Shown here one piece after another: positions 44,904-54,609 of a stretch of DNA of 64,000 nt. Below the pieces are notes generated by a model. The model searched no databases and was not told the origin of the DNA. It saw only the letters and a program-made list of their open reading frames with translations. A program made the translations under genes and the position numbers. Source of the DNA: Lachnospiraceae bacterium GAM79 (lineage in GTDB: Bacteria > Bacillota > Clostridia > Lachnospirales > Lachnospiraceae). The stretch covers positions 682,001 through 746,000 of the forward strand of contig AP018536.1 of assembly GCA_003584705.1 (NCBI GenBank), in the 5' to 3' direction. How positions within the stretch are numbered: position 1 is the first letter of the stretch; each line of letters begins with the position of its first letter.

Positions 44904-47426
44904 ATGGAGAGGAGAACACAGGTGAAAAAATCAGTAGCAGCCAGCGAGAAGCCGGTAAAGGCAAAAGAGTTCGACAAGGAGCTCTTCAAGAGAAGTGTGG
45001 AATATAATGTGCGCACCCTGTATCGTAAGAATCTGGAAGAAGCAGATGCACAGCAGATCTTCCAGGCAGTATCTTATGCGATCAAGGATCGTATCGTAGA
45101 GAACTGGATGGAGACCCAGAAGGCATATGAGAAGGAAGATCCCAAGATGGTCTACTACATGTCCATGGAGTTCCTGATGGGAAGAGCACTGGGTAATAAC
45201 CTGATCAACTTAAAGGCATATAAGCCCGTAGCAGAAGCTTTGGAAGAACTGGGACTGGATCTGAACCTGATCGAAGACCAGGAGCCGGATGCAGCACTGG
45301 GTAACGGTGGTCTTGGACGTCTGGCAGCATGTTTCCTGGATTCCCTGGCAACGCTGGGATATCCCGCATACGGCTGCGGTATCCGTTATCGTTATGGCAT
45401 GTTCAAGCAGGAAATCCGCGACGGTTATCAGGTAGAGGTTCCCGATAACTGGCTGATGAACGGCAATCCTTTTGAATTGCGCAGACCCGAATACGCCAAG
45501 ATCGTAAAGTTCGGCGGTTATGTCAGCGTACACACCGATGAGAATGGCAGAAATGTATTTACCCAGGAAGGTTATCAGTCTGTTAAGGCAATTCCGTTTG
45601 ATTTCCCCATCGTGGGTTATGGCAATGGCATTGTAAACACCCTGCGTATCTGGGATGCGGAGCCTGTAGAGTGCTTCCAGCTGGATTCCTTTGACAAGGG
45701 TGACTACCAGAAGGCGGTAGAGCAGGAGAACCTGGCACGTAATATCGTAGAGGTTCTGTATCCCAACGACAATCACTATGCAGGTAAGGAGCTGCGTCTG
45801 AAGCAGCAGTATTTCTTCATTTCCGCCTCCGTACAGGAAGCTGTAGAGAAGTACATGAGAAAGCATGACGATATCCATAAATTCTATGAGAAGGTTACGT
45901 TCCAGCTGAACGATACCCATCCTACTGTAGCAATCGCAGAGCTGATGCGTGTGCTGATGGATGATTATTATCTGACCTGGGAAGAAGCATGGGAGATCAC
46001 CACCAAGACCTGCGCTTACACCAACCATACCATTATGGCGGAAGCATTGGAGAAATGGCCCATCGAACTGTTCTCCAGACTGCTTCCCAGAATCTACCAG
46101 ATCGTAGAGGAGATCAACCGCAGATTCGTTCTGGATATCCAGCAGAAGTACAGCAATGTACCCGGCGTGGATGTACAGGAGAAGATCCGCAAGATGGCCA
46201 TCATCTATGATGGACAGGTGAAGATGGCAAATATGGCTATCGTTTCCGGTTACTCAGTCAACGGCGTGGCAAGACTGCATACCGAGATCCTGGAGAAGCA
46301 GGAACTGAAGGACTTCTACGAGATGTTCCCGGAGCGCTTCAACAATAAGACCAACGGTATCACCCAGAGACGTTTCCTGCTGCATGCGAACCCGCTGTTA
46401 GCTGACTGGGTAACGGCTCACGTAGGTGACGACTGGATCACCGATCTGCCGCAGATCTCCCGCCTGAAGGTATATGCGGATGACAAAAAGGCACAGCAGG
46501 AATTCATGAACATTAAGTACCAGAATAAAGTACGTCTGGCAAAATACATTTTAGAGCACAATGGTATCGAAGTAGATCCCAGATCCATCTTCGATGTACA
46601 GGTAAAGCGTCTGCATGAGTACAAGAGACAGCTGCTCAATATTCTGCATGTAATGCACCTGTATAACGAACTGAAGGAGCATCCGGAGCTGGATTTCTAC
46701 CCCAGAACCTTTATCTTCGGCGCCAAGGCAGCAGCCGGTTACCGCAATGCAAAGCTGACCATCAAGCTGATCAACTCCGTAGCGGATGTGGTGAACAACG
46801 ATCCCGCCATCAATGGCAAGATCAAGGTTGTATTTATCGAGAACTATAACGTATCCAACGCAGAGATCATCTTTGCGGCAGCAGATGTCTCCGAGCAGAT
46901 TTCTACCGCAAGTAAGGAAGCGTCCGGTACCGGTAACATGAAGTTCATGCTGAACGGTGCCCTGACTCTGGGAACCATGGACGGTGCCAATGTGGAGATT
47001 GTAGAAGAAGTGGGCGAGGAGAATGCATTCATCTTCGGTCTGTCCGCACAGGAAGTTATCAACTATGAGAACCATGGCGGATATGATCCCATGGAGATAT
47101 TCAACAACGATCAGGATGTCCGCAAGGTACTGATGCAGCTGATCAATGGAACCTTTGCACCGGGAGATCCCGAACTGTTCCGTCCGCTGTACAACTCTCT
47201 GCTGAATACCCAGTGCACCGCCAAGGCAGACACCTACTTCATCCTCAAGGACTTCAAGTCCTACGCAGAGGCACAGAAGAGAGTAGAAGCCGCTTACCGC
47301 GACGAAGACAACTGGGCTAAGAGCGCTATCCTCAATGTGGCATGCTCTGGCAAGTTTACCTCCGACAGAACCATCCAGCAGTATGTGGATGAGATCTGGC
47401 ATCTGGATAAAGTGGTACTGAAGTAA
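44904..47426 (+). CDS. glgP: Glycogen/maltodextrin phosphorylase
   Basis: 840 residues, the full GT35 length. The pyridoxal-phosphate site is intact (SKEASGTGNMKFMLNGALTLGTMDGANVEI), along with NGGLGRLAACFLDSLATLGYPAYGCGIRY and the 380s segment NHTIMAEALEKWP. It releases glucose-1-phosphate from glycogen. No other glg genes are adjacent, so it is a separate unit with its own promoter. Start at ATG 44904; GTG 44922 is another in-frame option. Followed by two large inverted repeats. Confidence 0.96.
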   Translation: MERRTQVKKSVAASEKPVKAKEFDKELFKRSVEYNVRTLYRKNLEEADAQQIFQAVSYAIKDRIVENWMETQKAYEKEDPKMVYYMSMEFLMGRALGNNLINLKAYKPVAEALEELGLDLNLIEDQEPDAALGNGGLGRLAACFLDSLATLGYPAYGCGIRYRYGMFKQEIRDGYQVEVPDNWLMNGNPFELRRPEYAKIVKFGGYVSVHTDENGRNVFTQEGYQSVKAIPFDFPIVGYGNGIVNTLRIWDAEPVECFQLDSFDKGDYQKAVEQENLARNIVEVLYPNDNHYAGKELRLKQQYFFISASVQEAVEKYMRKHDDIHKFYEKVTFQLNDTHPTVAIAELMRVLMDDYYLTWEEAWEITTKTCAYTNHTIMAEALEKWPIELFSRLLPRIYQIVEEINRRFVLDIQQKYSNVPGVDVQEKIRKMAIIYDGQVKMANMAIVSGYSVNGVARLHTEILEKQELKDFYEMFPERFNNKTNGITQRRFLLHANPLLADWVTAHVGDDWITDLPQISRLKVYADDKKAQQEFMNIKYQNKVRLAKYILEHNGIEVDPRSIFDVQVKRLHEYKRQLLNILHVMHLYNELKEHPELDFYPRTFIFGAKAAAGYRNAKLTIKLINSVADVVNNDPAINGKIKVVFIENYNVSNAEIIFAAADVSEQISTASKEASGTGNMKFMLNGALTLGTMDGANVEIVEEVGEENAFIFGLSAQEVINYENHGGYDPMEIFNNDQDVRKVLMQLINGTFAPGDPELFRPLYNSLLNTQCTAKADTYFILKDFKSYAEAQKRVEAAYRDEDNWAKSAILNVACSGKFTSDRTIQQYVDEIWHLDKVVLK

Positions 47427-47461
47427 ATGGAAAGTTAGTTAAATACATTGGCAAAATCAAC

Positions 47462-47699
47462 GAACTCCCGGAGCATGCGATACACATGTCTCGATGTAAG
47501 GTCTCCGGATGTGAATTTTCTACGAAAAGTGATGAGTAGTTCTCGTCATGACGGGGCCGCCTACAGTCGACATCCATGTCGACAATCGGCTGACGCGGAC
47601 ATCGTGTCCGCTTTCCCCCTGCCTTTCAGCACTTTTCTAGAAAATATCAACATCCTCCGACAAACATCTTCGACATGGCACCGCATACGCCGGGAGTTC
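47462..47699. repeat. Large imperfect inverted repeat (about 240 bases), MITE-like
   Basis: Ends GAACTCCCGG (47462-47471) and CCGGGAGTTC (47690-47699) are exact inverse complements. Pairing continues inward with gaps (ATGCG/CGCAT; ATTTTCTA and GAAAAGTG with their complements at 47629-47645). The centre carries two perfect small hairpins, GTCGACAT-CC-ATGTCGAC (47566-47583) and GCGGACA-TCG-TGTCCGC (47595-47611). No coding frame of interest. Confidence 0.75.
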
Positions 47700-47725
47700 T
47701 GCGTTTTGGAAAGTTTAAAAAAACA

Positions 47726-47867
47726 GTAGCCCCGGCTGGGTATAAGAATAAGCAGTGCCGTAAGCAGACGTCGGTACTTAGCGGTCGTACTGTGACCGCT
47801 TATGTACCGCTACGCTCTGCGACAGAGCGCGAGCGTGCCGCGTTTCTTATACCCTGCCAAGGGCTAC
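47726..47867. repeat. Second inverted-repeat element, about 140 bases
   Basis: GTAGCCC...GGGTATAAGAA (47726-47748) pairs with TTCTTATACCC...GGGCTAC (47844-47867). Inside are AGCGGTC/GACCGCT flanked by CGGTAC/GTACCG, and GCTCTG-CGA-CAGAGC. It lies directly beside the first element and ends 25 bases before the stop of the GH53 gene. Looks like a REP-type palindromic unit. Confidence 0.7.
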
Positions 47868-47891
47868 GGGGATATTTCGCTAAATTTCTAT

Positions 47892-49940
47892 TTAATTCCC
47901 GACCCGATGCAATGTCACATCATCCAGAGTTCCCCAGCTGTTCTTATTACATTGATATCTCACGCCAATGGTCAGGGTGCCGTCGGTGACTTTGATACCG
48001 GAGACGGTGGGATTCTGCCAGTCGGCATAGGTGGTGAGCATAAAAGGCACTGTCAGTTCCTTGCCGTCTACGACAGCATACAGCTCCATGGAAGCATCCG
48101 CTGCCAGGTCACCGCCCTGTGAGAAAGCGGACAATTCATAAGTACCGGGTTCCAGATCTGTGAAGCTCTGCTCAATGGAAAAGTCCATATCGGAGGTACC
48201 GGACCAGAAGTGGAAAGCCACCTCACCGCTGTGGGCATCGGCAGCTTTGACCTGATAGTCGGTGGGATTCGTTTCACCGGAGTATGTTACAGTCCACATA
48301 GAAGTATCAGCATCCTCAAAGCCGGGATTCTGTACATAATTGACCCGTTCTACCGTGACAATGGCAGTAACTTCCGTACCTTCATCCAGAGATCCGGCAA
48401 CTGTGAACTCTCCGCCGTTTTCCGTGTCGATGGCGGCAATATCTTCAGCATCCCAGGTGACAGGAACCTGTTCTTCGGAACGATCGTTATAGATGATACT
48501 TACGGTATCCGGAAGCTTGACTTCCGCACCGATATTGCAGGACACCACTATTTCGGGGATGGTGTCTATCGCCAGAGGAGCAGTGGCTCCGTACTTCAGA
48601 TATTTAAATATATTTAGGGAGGCCAGAGGATGTCCGGTGAAGTCGAACATGGCCTGATTGTCCCAGGAGCTTCCGCCGTAATACTGTCCGGCATCCTTTG
48701 GATCATAACCGCCTGCATAACTGCTGGCCCAACCGCTGCCGTATTTTTCCCAGATGGCAGAATTATCAGCATCGGCGGGACCGACCGGGATCCAGGTACC
48801 TTCCCAGTAGAAGATGCCTTCGGCACCGGCCTCGCTGGCAGCCGCACAGACATCCCGCACTTCGTTGGCCTGCCCCTGTACGCTGGCTGAATATCCTTCT
48901 GCCAGATCATCGGTTCCCTTGATACTGTTGGCAGAGCCATCGCCGTCTTCCGAAGTATAACAGTAAGCGTTTTCCGCTACATATACCTTTTTGCCATAAG
49001 TATCACGGATATGGATAATGGCATTTTTCAGATCGTCCATCGTGCCGTGCCAGTAGGGATAGAAGGAAAGACCTACAATATCATAATCGATTTCTTTTAC
49101 CTGCAGACCGGTCAGCAGTGTATCCAGCTTTTTCATATCATCGATGTTGGTGTAATGTACAGCCACCAGAATATCTTTTCCGGAAGCAGTGGCAGCATCC
49201 CTGACAGCCTTACTGCCGGAGGCCAACAGTTTTCGAACGTTTGATGCATCTGTCTCTCCACACATGCCGTTGTTGATCTCGTTGCCCACCTGTACCATAC
49301 CGACGTCCACACCGGCATCCAGAATCTGCGTCAGGTTTTCCAGAGTGAAGTTATAGAGAGCGTCGGATTTTTCTTCGATATCCATACCTTCCCAGGCCTT
49401 TGGAACGAACTGCTTCTTGGGATCTGCCCAGAAATCGGAATAATGGAAATCAATGCAGACCTTCATGCCATACTGCGTGGCACGTTGTCCCAGAGTGATG
49501 GCAGTCGCCACGTCATTGTTGCCGCCACCGTAACCGTTGCCGTTCTCATCATAGGGATCGTTCCAGACCCGGAGACGGATATAGTTCACACCGGCCTGCG
49601 CCAGCGTCATAAATACATCCTGCTCTTCTCCGTCAAAGTTATAATATTTCACGCCACTGTTTTCCAGAGCCAATACTGCGGATATGTCCATACCACGGTA
49701 AAAATCATCGGAAATGCCGTCCACCGGCTCCACATAAACGGTAGACTCCACCGGCCCTTCCGGCTGGGAAAAAGTGATGACATCCGTGGCATCTGCAGTA
49801 GCGGTAACTGCGGATTCTGCCACTGTATCTGCGATTTCCAGATCCTGACTGCCGCATCCGGGCAGCCAGCCCATGACCAGTCCCGCACTGAGATACAGAG
49901 TCAACAGCCGTGTACGTAATTGTTTGCTAAAATGTTGCAT
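47892..49940 (-). CDS. GH53 arabinogalactan endo-beta-1,4-galactanase lipoprotein
   Basis: About 682 residues from ATG 49940 after GGGAGGA. Lipoprotein signal ending LPGCGSQ. GH53 domain with RLRVWNDPYDENGNGYGGGNND, acid/base Glu in QVGNEINNG, GLSFYPYWHGT, and nucleophile Glu in VYVAENAYCYT. Next a Big_4-type Ig-like domain (VSIIYNDRSEEQVPVTWDAED) and a C-terminal beta-sandwich, possibly a CBM61 galactan-binding module. It acts at the cell surface on pectic galactan or arabinogalactan. No transporter for the products lies next to it. Confidence 0.9.
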   Translation of the reverse strand: MQHFSKQLRTRLLTLYLSAGLVMGWLPGCGSQDLEIADTVAESAVTATADATDVITFSQPEGPVESTVYVEPVDGISDDFYRGMDISAVLALENSGVKYYNFDGEEQDVFMTLAQAGVNYIRLRVWNDPYDENGNGYGGGNNDVATAITLGQRATQYGMKVCIDFHYSDFWADPKKQFVPKAWEGMDIEEKSDALYNFTLENLTQILDAGVDVGMVQVGNEINNGMCGETDASNVRKLLASGSKAVRDAATASGKDILVAVHYTNIDDMKKLDTLLTGLQVKEIDYDIVGLSFYPYWHGTMDDLKNAIIHIRDTYGKKVYVAENAYCYTSEDGDGSANSIKGTDDLAEGYSASVQGQANEVRDVCAAASEAGAEGIFYWEGTWIPVGPADADNSAIWEKYGSGWASSYAGGYDPKDAGQYYGGSSWDNQAMFDFTGHPLASLNIFKYLKYGATAPLAIDTIPEIVVSCNIGAEVKLPDTVSIIYNDRSEEQVPVTWDAEDIAAIDTENGGEFTVAGSLDEGTEVTAIVTVERVNYVQNPGFEDADTSMWTVTYSGETNPTDYQVKAADAHSGEVAFHFWSGTSDMDFSIEQSFTDLEPGTYELSAFSQGGDLAADASMELYAVVDGKELTVPFMLTTYADWQNPTVSGIKVTDGTLTIGVRYQCNKNSWGTLDDVTLHRVGN

Positions 49941-50034
49941 AAGTAATCCTCCCACAAAACATAATTGAACAACCGATTGCACATATATATTATAGCATAT
50001 TATCATACATCAAAGATAAAAATGTAACAAAAAG

Positions 50035-50063
50035 TGCGCAATAATTTCGAGGACTATTGCGCA
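50035..50063. repeat. Inverted repeat upstream of the GH53 gene
   Basis: TGCGCAATA (50035-50043) and TATTGCGCA (50055-50063) with an 11-base spacer. Possible operator or stem; lies upstream of the GH53 promoter region and before a decayed gene. Confidence 0.45.
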
Positions 50064-50069
50064 AAACAT

Positions 50070-50252
50070 TTGTTTTAAATACCAGAAGCAGGGAATCGTA
50101 GATGTATTATTGGAATTGAACAAAGCATTGACCGGGCAGCGGATGGATGAGTGGATACAATTGTTCAATGTAGAAACGGTGGATGATCTGAAGATGTTGG
50201 AAACCATGACAAAGAACCCCGGAATTCGTACAGGAAATGTTAAAAAAATATG
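50070..50252 (+). pseudogene. Decayed gene fragment resembling an Rpn/PD-(D/E)XK 'transposase' C-terminus
   Basis: An open stretch reading KQGIVDVLLELNKALTGQ then MDEWIQLFNVETVDDLKMLE and TMTKNPGI runs to a TGA without a start codon or ribosome site. This pattern resembles the C-terminal part of PD-(D/E)XK nuclease-family putative transposases common in Lachnospiraceae. That identification is from memory of the family and is tentative. The nuclease half is missing. Confidence 0.4.
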
Positions 50253-50285
50253 ATTTGTAAAAGTTTCTGTGAAGAAGCCGGACCA

Positions 50286-50333
50286 TAAAAATACGCCATG
50301 GGGAAGGAATCCTTCTCAATGGCGTGTTTTATT
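50286..50333. terminator. Terminator for azlCD
   Basis: AAAATACGCCAT / ATGGCGTGTTTT stem with T and A runs on either side, so it can act in both directions; on the minus strand it ends the azlCD transcript. Confidence 0.75.
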
Positions 50334-50341
50334 ACAAGGCA

Positions 50342-50641
50342 TTATACAAACAATTCGATCACAAACACCAGCACACAGCAGATCACGGATACCGGAAACA
50401 GTCCGGCACCGAGCCATGCGGCGATGATACCGGCAATGAGTGCCACCAGTCCGGAAATGGGGGTCTGGGTAGCATGGATGATGGCCGGGAAGGTCATGAC
50501 GGCCAGCGTCACGTAAGGTACATAGTACAAAAAGGACTGAATAAACTGATTCTTGATGGGTTTACGGATCAGTGTCAGGGGTAAGACACGGATCGTATAG
50601 GAGACAGCCGCCATAACAGCAATATAAATATAATTATTCAT
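50342..50641 (-). CDS. azlD: Branched-chain amino acid export protein, small subunit AzlD
   Basis: 99 residues, about four membrane helices, typical AzlD length. Starts YIYIAVMAAVSYTIRVLPLTL and contains PYVTLAVMTFPAII. Works with AzlC, whose gene it overlaps by 8 bases, as a two-part exporter of branched-chain amino acids. Confidence 0.9.
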   Translation of the reverse strand: MNNYIYIAVMAAVSYTIRVLPLTLIRKPIKNQFIQSFLYYVPYVTLAVMTFPAIIHATQTPISGLVALIAGIIAAWLGAGLFPVSVICCVLVFVIELFV

Positions 50642-51407
50642 TTACGTGGTCTCCTTTCTGTACAGATTCTCCGTTTTCCGCAGGAACGGCTTCCTCTGCA
50701 TCCTGCTTCACCGGGAACAGGATTGCTGCAGCACCGGAGATGATCACGGTCAACAGGATGGTTCTCGTACCTTCTGACAGGGAAGAAATCCCGGGCAGAT
50801 AGTTGCAGGCAAAGCTCAGTGCGAAGCTGATTGCTACCAGAGCTGCCACGATCTTACTTTTTCTGGCAGGCGGAATGATAATGGCCAGAAACATTCCGTA
50901 TAACGCAACACTCAGGGCGCTGACAGCACGAAGAGGCAGCGCATTTCCGGCGATGATACCGCAGGCGGTTCCTCCGGCCCAGGCGGGCGCTGCCAACAGG
51001 ATCGCACCGTAGGTATAGTACGGATTCAGGATACCCGGCCGGGCAATGGTAATGCCGAACAACTCATCGGTGACATCGTAAGCAATGATCAGACGGTGGA
51101 AAAAGGGCGTGCTGGGAGAAAATTTCTGGGCCAGCGCACAACTCATGAGTAGATATCTGGCATTGGCAATCAGCGTGATGATCGCCACTTCCAGATATGT
51201 GGCCTGTGCCGCAATCAGGGTAAAGGCTGCATATTCTCCGGCGGAAGCGTTATTTAACAGGCTTGCCAGAAAACCCTGCATGGGGGTAAAGCCTGCATGT
51301 CTTGCGGCAATTCCCAAAGAAAATGATACTGCGAAATATCCCAGAGCAATGGGAAAGCCGTCGCGGATACCGTCGCAGAAGACTTTCCTGCTGAATTTAT
51401 CATTCAT
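50634..51407 (-). CDS. azlC: Branched-chain amino acid export protein, large subunit AzlC
   Basis: 257 residues with the AzlC opening FCDGIRDGFPIALGYFAVSFSLGIAARHAGFTPMQGFLASLL and several membrane helices. The last 25 residues are a charged tail. Co-transcribed with azlD. Exports leucine, isoleucine, valine or analogues. Confidence 0.92.
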   Translation of the reverse strand: MNDKFSRKVFCDGIRDGFPIALGYFAVSFSLGIAARHAGFTPMQGFLASLLNNASAGEYAAFTLIAAQATYLEVAIITLIANARYLLMSCALAQKFSPSTPFFHRLIIAYDVTDELFGITIARPGILNPYYTYGAILLAAPAWAGGTACGIIAGNALPLRAVSALSVALYGMFLAIIIPPARKSKIVAALVAISFALSFACNYLPGISSLSEGTRTILLTVIISGAAAILFPVKQDAEEAVPAENGESVQKGDHVNE

Positions 51408-51581
51408 AATTATGATTCCCTCATCTTTCTGTAAGGCGTCTTTTGACGCACATCACCTATTATAACGCACATTTTCAAAGGAGAAAAGGATGAAAATTAA
51501 TGAGATAGGTACAGAACAGGAGTATATTTCTGCTTTTTTCACATAAATATGCAATAAGGAAGTTTTAACGGTGGATGACGG

Positions 51582-52007
51582 ATGAAAATCAAATGGAGAC
51601 AGTGGAAAATCATAATGACCGCAGTACTGGGGGCATTGCTGCTCACAGGCTGCGGTCTGCTTTCAAAAGAGAATGTGAAACTCAGAGATCTGGATTTTAC
51701 GGTACTCAGTGAAGAAAAAATTCCCGAGGAATTAAAGACAGTAATCGCTGAAAAAGGAACGGAGCCATTTCAGCTGACCTACAGTGATAATCAGAACCTC
51801 TATATCAGTATTGGTTACGGTGAGCAGAAGACCGGTGGGTACAGCATTGCTGTGGATGCCCTGTATCTGACGGACGATGCCATTCATGTCAGCACCAGCC
51901 TCTTAGGCCCGGACATCACCGGACAAAAGGAAGGCGCAGGGAAACCCTCCACGCCTTACATTGTGTTAAAAACAGAACTTCTGGATAAAACCGTGCTTTA
52001 TGATTAA
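51582..52007 (+). CDS. Small lipoprotein with a PrcB-like C-terminal domain
   Basis: 141 residues. Signal with lipobox LLTGCG (Cys about 23), then about 115 residues with the pattern of PrcB_C-type domains (FQLTYSDNQNLYISIGYGEQKTGGYSIAVDALYL, then TPYIVLKT). Anchored on the outer face of the membrane; function unknown. Start ATG 51582 has only a weak ribosome site. Confidence 0.75.
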   Translation: MKIKWRQWKIIMTAVLGALLLTGCGLLSKENVKLRDLDFTVLSEEKIPEELKTVIAEKGTEPFQLTYSDNQNLYISIGYGEQKTGGYSIAVDALYLTDDAIHVSTSLLGPDITGQKEGAGKPSTPYIVLKTELLDKTVLYD

Positions 52008-52018
52008 ACGAATGGTTC

Positions 52019-52120
52019 TTACAGATCCATCAAAATCTCCCGGCGCCGCCAGCTGATAAAACCATACATATCATTGGTAGCAAAGATCAGGGAAGTGACG
52101 CACACCAGCGCAGCCAGCAA
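52019..52120 (-). CDS. Short hydrophobic ORF without a proper start, directly after the LysR gene
   Basis: Minus-strand frame ending at 52019 encodes LLAALVCVTSLIFATNDMYG then FISWRRREILMDL: one membrane helix and a basic tail. A good AGGAGG lies just upstream, after the LysR stop, but the codon at the right distance is not a start in this frame; the first in-frame TTG is 22 bases from it. Possibly a small membrane protein with a frameshifted or unusual start. Low certainty. Confidence 0.3.
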   Translation of the reverse strand: MLAALVCVTSLIFATNDMYGFISWRRREILMDL

Positions 52121-52158
52121 AGTTAACGGGTCAAAATTTTTTCCTCCTGAAATATGAT

Positions 52159-53100
52159 TTAGTTGCCAGCAACAGACTCATTTTCAGGATCCAGGATTGG
52201 CAGATTACGCTGACAGCATTCCCGCAGATAACTGCAGAAAGTAGCGGTAGCCCGGCTCTGACTGCGGCTTTTGTCCCACAGCATTTTTACTTCGCGGGAC
52301 GGTAGAGGCACATTTAAGGTCAGCGGAACGAGACTGTCGTTTTCAAAAAAGGGAGCTGCCAGAGGCTCCGGCACGAAGCCCACTCCCAGATTGTTCTGGA
52401 GCAGAGGGATGACCAGATCGGCGGTAGCTACTTCCATGGCGGGTTCGTAGTCCAGATGCTGTTCAATAAATACCTTCCGGTAATATTCATAGCTGGCGGT
52501 GCCGTATCCCAGACCAATGATGGAATGGAGCCGGAATTCTTTCAGCGTCATGGGACGATCAGACAAGGCGGCATAGTCGGGGCCGCCGGCGGGAACCTCC
52601 CGGAAAGTCAGCAGATCTTCGCAGGCCAGAGCATCATGAAGTTCAAAAGGGGTTGTCACAACAGCCAGATCCAGCCGGCCGTTCTGCAGAGATTTCAGAA
52701 TCTCCGGAGTGGTATTGTTCTGGATACGTATTTTGATCTCCGGATAGCCAGTCTGGAAATCATGGAGATTCTGTAACAGAAATAAATGCAGGGCGGTCTC
52801 GGTGACACCCAGTTCAATGGTGCCGCTGCACACGTTTTTGTCCCGGCACAGTTCGGCTTCCGCATCCAACAGATGTTGACAGGCGATGGCAACATGGGCA
52901 TAGAGCCGTTTTCCCTCTTCGGTCAGCTTCAGTCCCCGGGGTTCCCGGAGAAATAAACGGCAGTCCAGCTGATCCTCCAGAATATGAATAATCCGGGTCA
53001 CATTAGGCTGGCTGCTTTTTAAGACCATGGCAGCCTTGGTGATATTTTCGTATTTTGCGACATAATAGAAAATCTTGTAATATTCAAAACTAATATCCAT
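52159..53100 (-). CDS. LysR-family transcriptional regulator
   Basis: 313 residues. N-terminal winged helix: YYKIFYYVAKYENITKAAMVLKSSQPNVTRIIHILEDQLDCRLFLREPRGLKLTEEG, then a substrate-binding-like effector domain. It is divergent from pyrB across about 100 bases, so pyrBI may be one of its targets, though that would be unusual for pyrimidine genes. Confidence 0.92.
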   Translation of the reverse strand: MDISFEYYKIFYYVAKYENITKAAMVLKSSQPNVTRIIHILEDQLDCRLFLREPRGLKLTEEGKRLYAHVAIACQHLLDAEAELCRDKNVCSGTIELGVTETALHLFLLQNLHDFQTGYPEIKIRIQNNTTPEILKSLQNGRLDLAVVTTPFELHDALACEDLLTFREVPAGGPDYAALSDRPMTLKEFRLHSIIGLGYGTASYEYYRKVFIEQHLDYEPAMEVATADLVIPLLQNNLGVGFVPEPLAAPFFENDSLVPLTLNVPLPSREVKMLWDKSRSQSRATATFCSYLRECCQRNLPILDPENESVAGN

Positions 53101-53201
53101 ATAAAAATGATATACCTCGCATATAAACTATATATTTTTAGTATCCGTGTGGATATAGTATAATACGCGGTTGAAAAAAAGTAAACAGAGGAGAAAAGGA
53201 T

Positions 53202-54149
53202 ATGCGACATTTGATTGATTCACTGGACCTGTCGGTAGCGGAGACGCAGGAAATCTTAGACCTGGCAGACCGGATTGCTGCCGATTCCGCTGCATATGCT
53301 CATTGTGCAGATGGAAAAATACTGGCAACCTTATTTTACGAGCCCAGCACACGTACCAGATTATCTTTTGAGACGGCTATGCTGAACCTTGGCGGCAGAA
53401 CATTGGGATTTGCCGGTGCGGAACAGTGCAGTGCCACGAAAGGTGAGACGGTGGCAGATACCGCACGGGTGGTCAGCTGCTATGCAGATATCATTGCCAT
53501 GCGGCATCCGAAAGAGGGAGCACCGCTCCGAGCTTCCATGTATTCCCGGATTCCGGTGATCAATGCCGGGGACGGAGGGCATAACCACCCGACCCAGACC
53601 ATGATCGATCTGCTGACCATAAGACAGCGCAAAGGACACTTGGATCATCTGAAGATTGGCTTTTGCGGTGACTTGAAATTCGGCAGAACCGTACACTCCC
53701 TGGTGAACAGTCTGGTGCGCTATCCGGGCAATGAATTTTATTTCATTTCTCCGGAGGAACTGAAGGTTCCGGAATATCTGATCGAGGATACTCTGAAACC
53801 GGCCAAAGCCCCCTACCATGAGATATCCAGCCTGGAGGAGACGCTGCCAGAGCTGGATGTGCTTTACATGACCAGAGTTCAGAAGGAACGTTTTTTCAAT
53901 GAGGAAGATTATATCCGGTTAAAAGATATCTACATTTTGGATCAGGAGAAACTGAATCTGGCGAAAGCGGACATGCCGGTTCTTCATCCGCTCCCAAGAG
54001 TGGACGAGATCGCACCGGAAGTGGATGCAGATCCGAGAGCAGCGTATTTTCAGCAGGTATTGAATGGTAAATTTATCCGTATGGCATTGATCTTAAGTCT
54101 GTTAGACCTTACGGATCCTGTGACGGGAAAGAAGGTGTTTTTATGTTAA
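53202..54149 (+). CDS. pyrB: Aspartate carbamoyltransferase, catalytic chain
   Basis: 315 residues. Carbamoyl-phosphate motif [21 protein letters not shown] (STRT), the [18 protein letters not shown] loop and HPLPRVDEI. Catalyses the first committed step of pyrimidine synthesis. Overlaps pyrI by 7 bases. No PyrR-type attenuator was seen in the short leader (about 35 bases). Confidence 0.97.
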   Translation: MRHLIDSLDLSVAETQEILDLADRIAADSAAYAHCADGKILATLFYEPSTRTRLSFETAMLNLGGRTLGFAGAEQCSATKGETVADTARVVSCYADIIAMRHPKEGAPLRASMYSRIPVINAGDGGHNHPTQTMIDLLTIRQRKGHLDHLKIGFCGDLKFGRTVHSLVNSLVRYPGNEFYFISPEELKVPEYLIEDTLKPAKAPYHEISSLEETLPELDVLYMTRVQKERFFNEEDYIRLKDIYILDQEKLNLAKADMPVLHPLPRVDEIAPEVDADPRAAYFQQVLNGKFIRMALILSLLDLTDPVTGKKVFLC

Positions 54150-54568
54150 ACGTAGAATCCATTCAGAATGGTGTTGTGATCGATCATATTCCCGCGGGAA
54201 AGGGAATGGACATCTACAGATTGCTGGAATTGGAATCCAAGACGCAGTCCGTAGCATTGCTGCAATCGGTGAAAAGCCAGAAATACGGTTGCAAGGATCT
54301 GATCAAGATTGAGGGCGAGACGTTGCCGGAGCGGTTGGATATTCTGGGATATCTGGACAGTCAGATCACACTGATCGTGATCCGGGACGGAAAAGTTTCA
54401 AAAAAGTATCATCCGGTTCCTCCACAAAGACTGGTTAATGTGATAAAATGTAAAAATCCCCGTTGTATTACCAGTATAGAGACGAGTTGTGACCACATAT
54501 TTGAACTGTCACCTTCCGGAAGATATCGTTGCCTGTACTGTAATCAGGAGATGCCTGTAGGAAGGTAA
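54143..54568 (+). CDS. pyrI: Aspartate carbamoyltransferase, regulatory chain
   Basis: 141 residues. Allosteric domain ([16 protein letters not shown]) and a C-terminal zinc domain with four Cys (CKNPRC ... [18 protein letters not shown]). Gives nucleotide feedback control to PyrB. Fused B-I gene order is common in Clostridia. Confidence 0.95.
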   Translation: MLNVESIQNGVVIDHIPAGKGMDIYRLLELESKTQSVALLQSVKSQKYGCKDLIKIEGETLPERLDILGYLDSQITLIVIRDGKVSKKYHPVPPQRLVNVIKCKNPRCITSIETSCDHIFELSPSGRYRCLYCNQEMPVGR

Positions 54569-54609
54569 TTGTATGTATCGGAGACAGAATCTGCAGGTTA
54601 CTGAAAGGA

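Noticed and set aside
53102..53201. Pyrimidine-sensing attenuator before pyrB
   Set aside because: The leader is only about 35 bases; there is room for neither a terminator/antiterminator pair nor a leader peptide.
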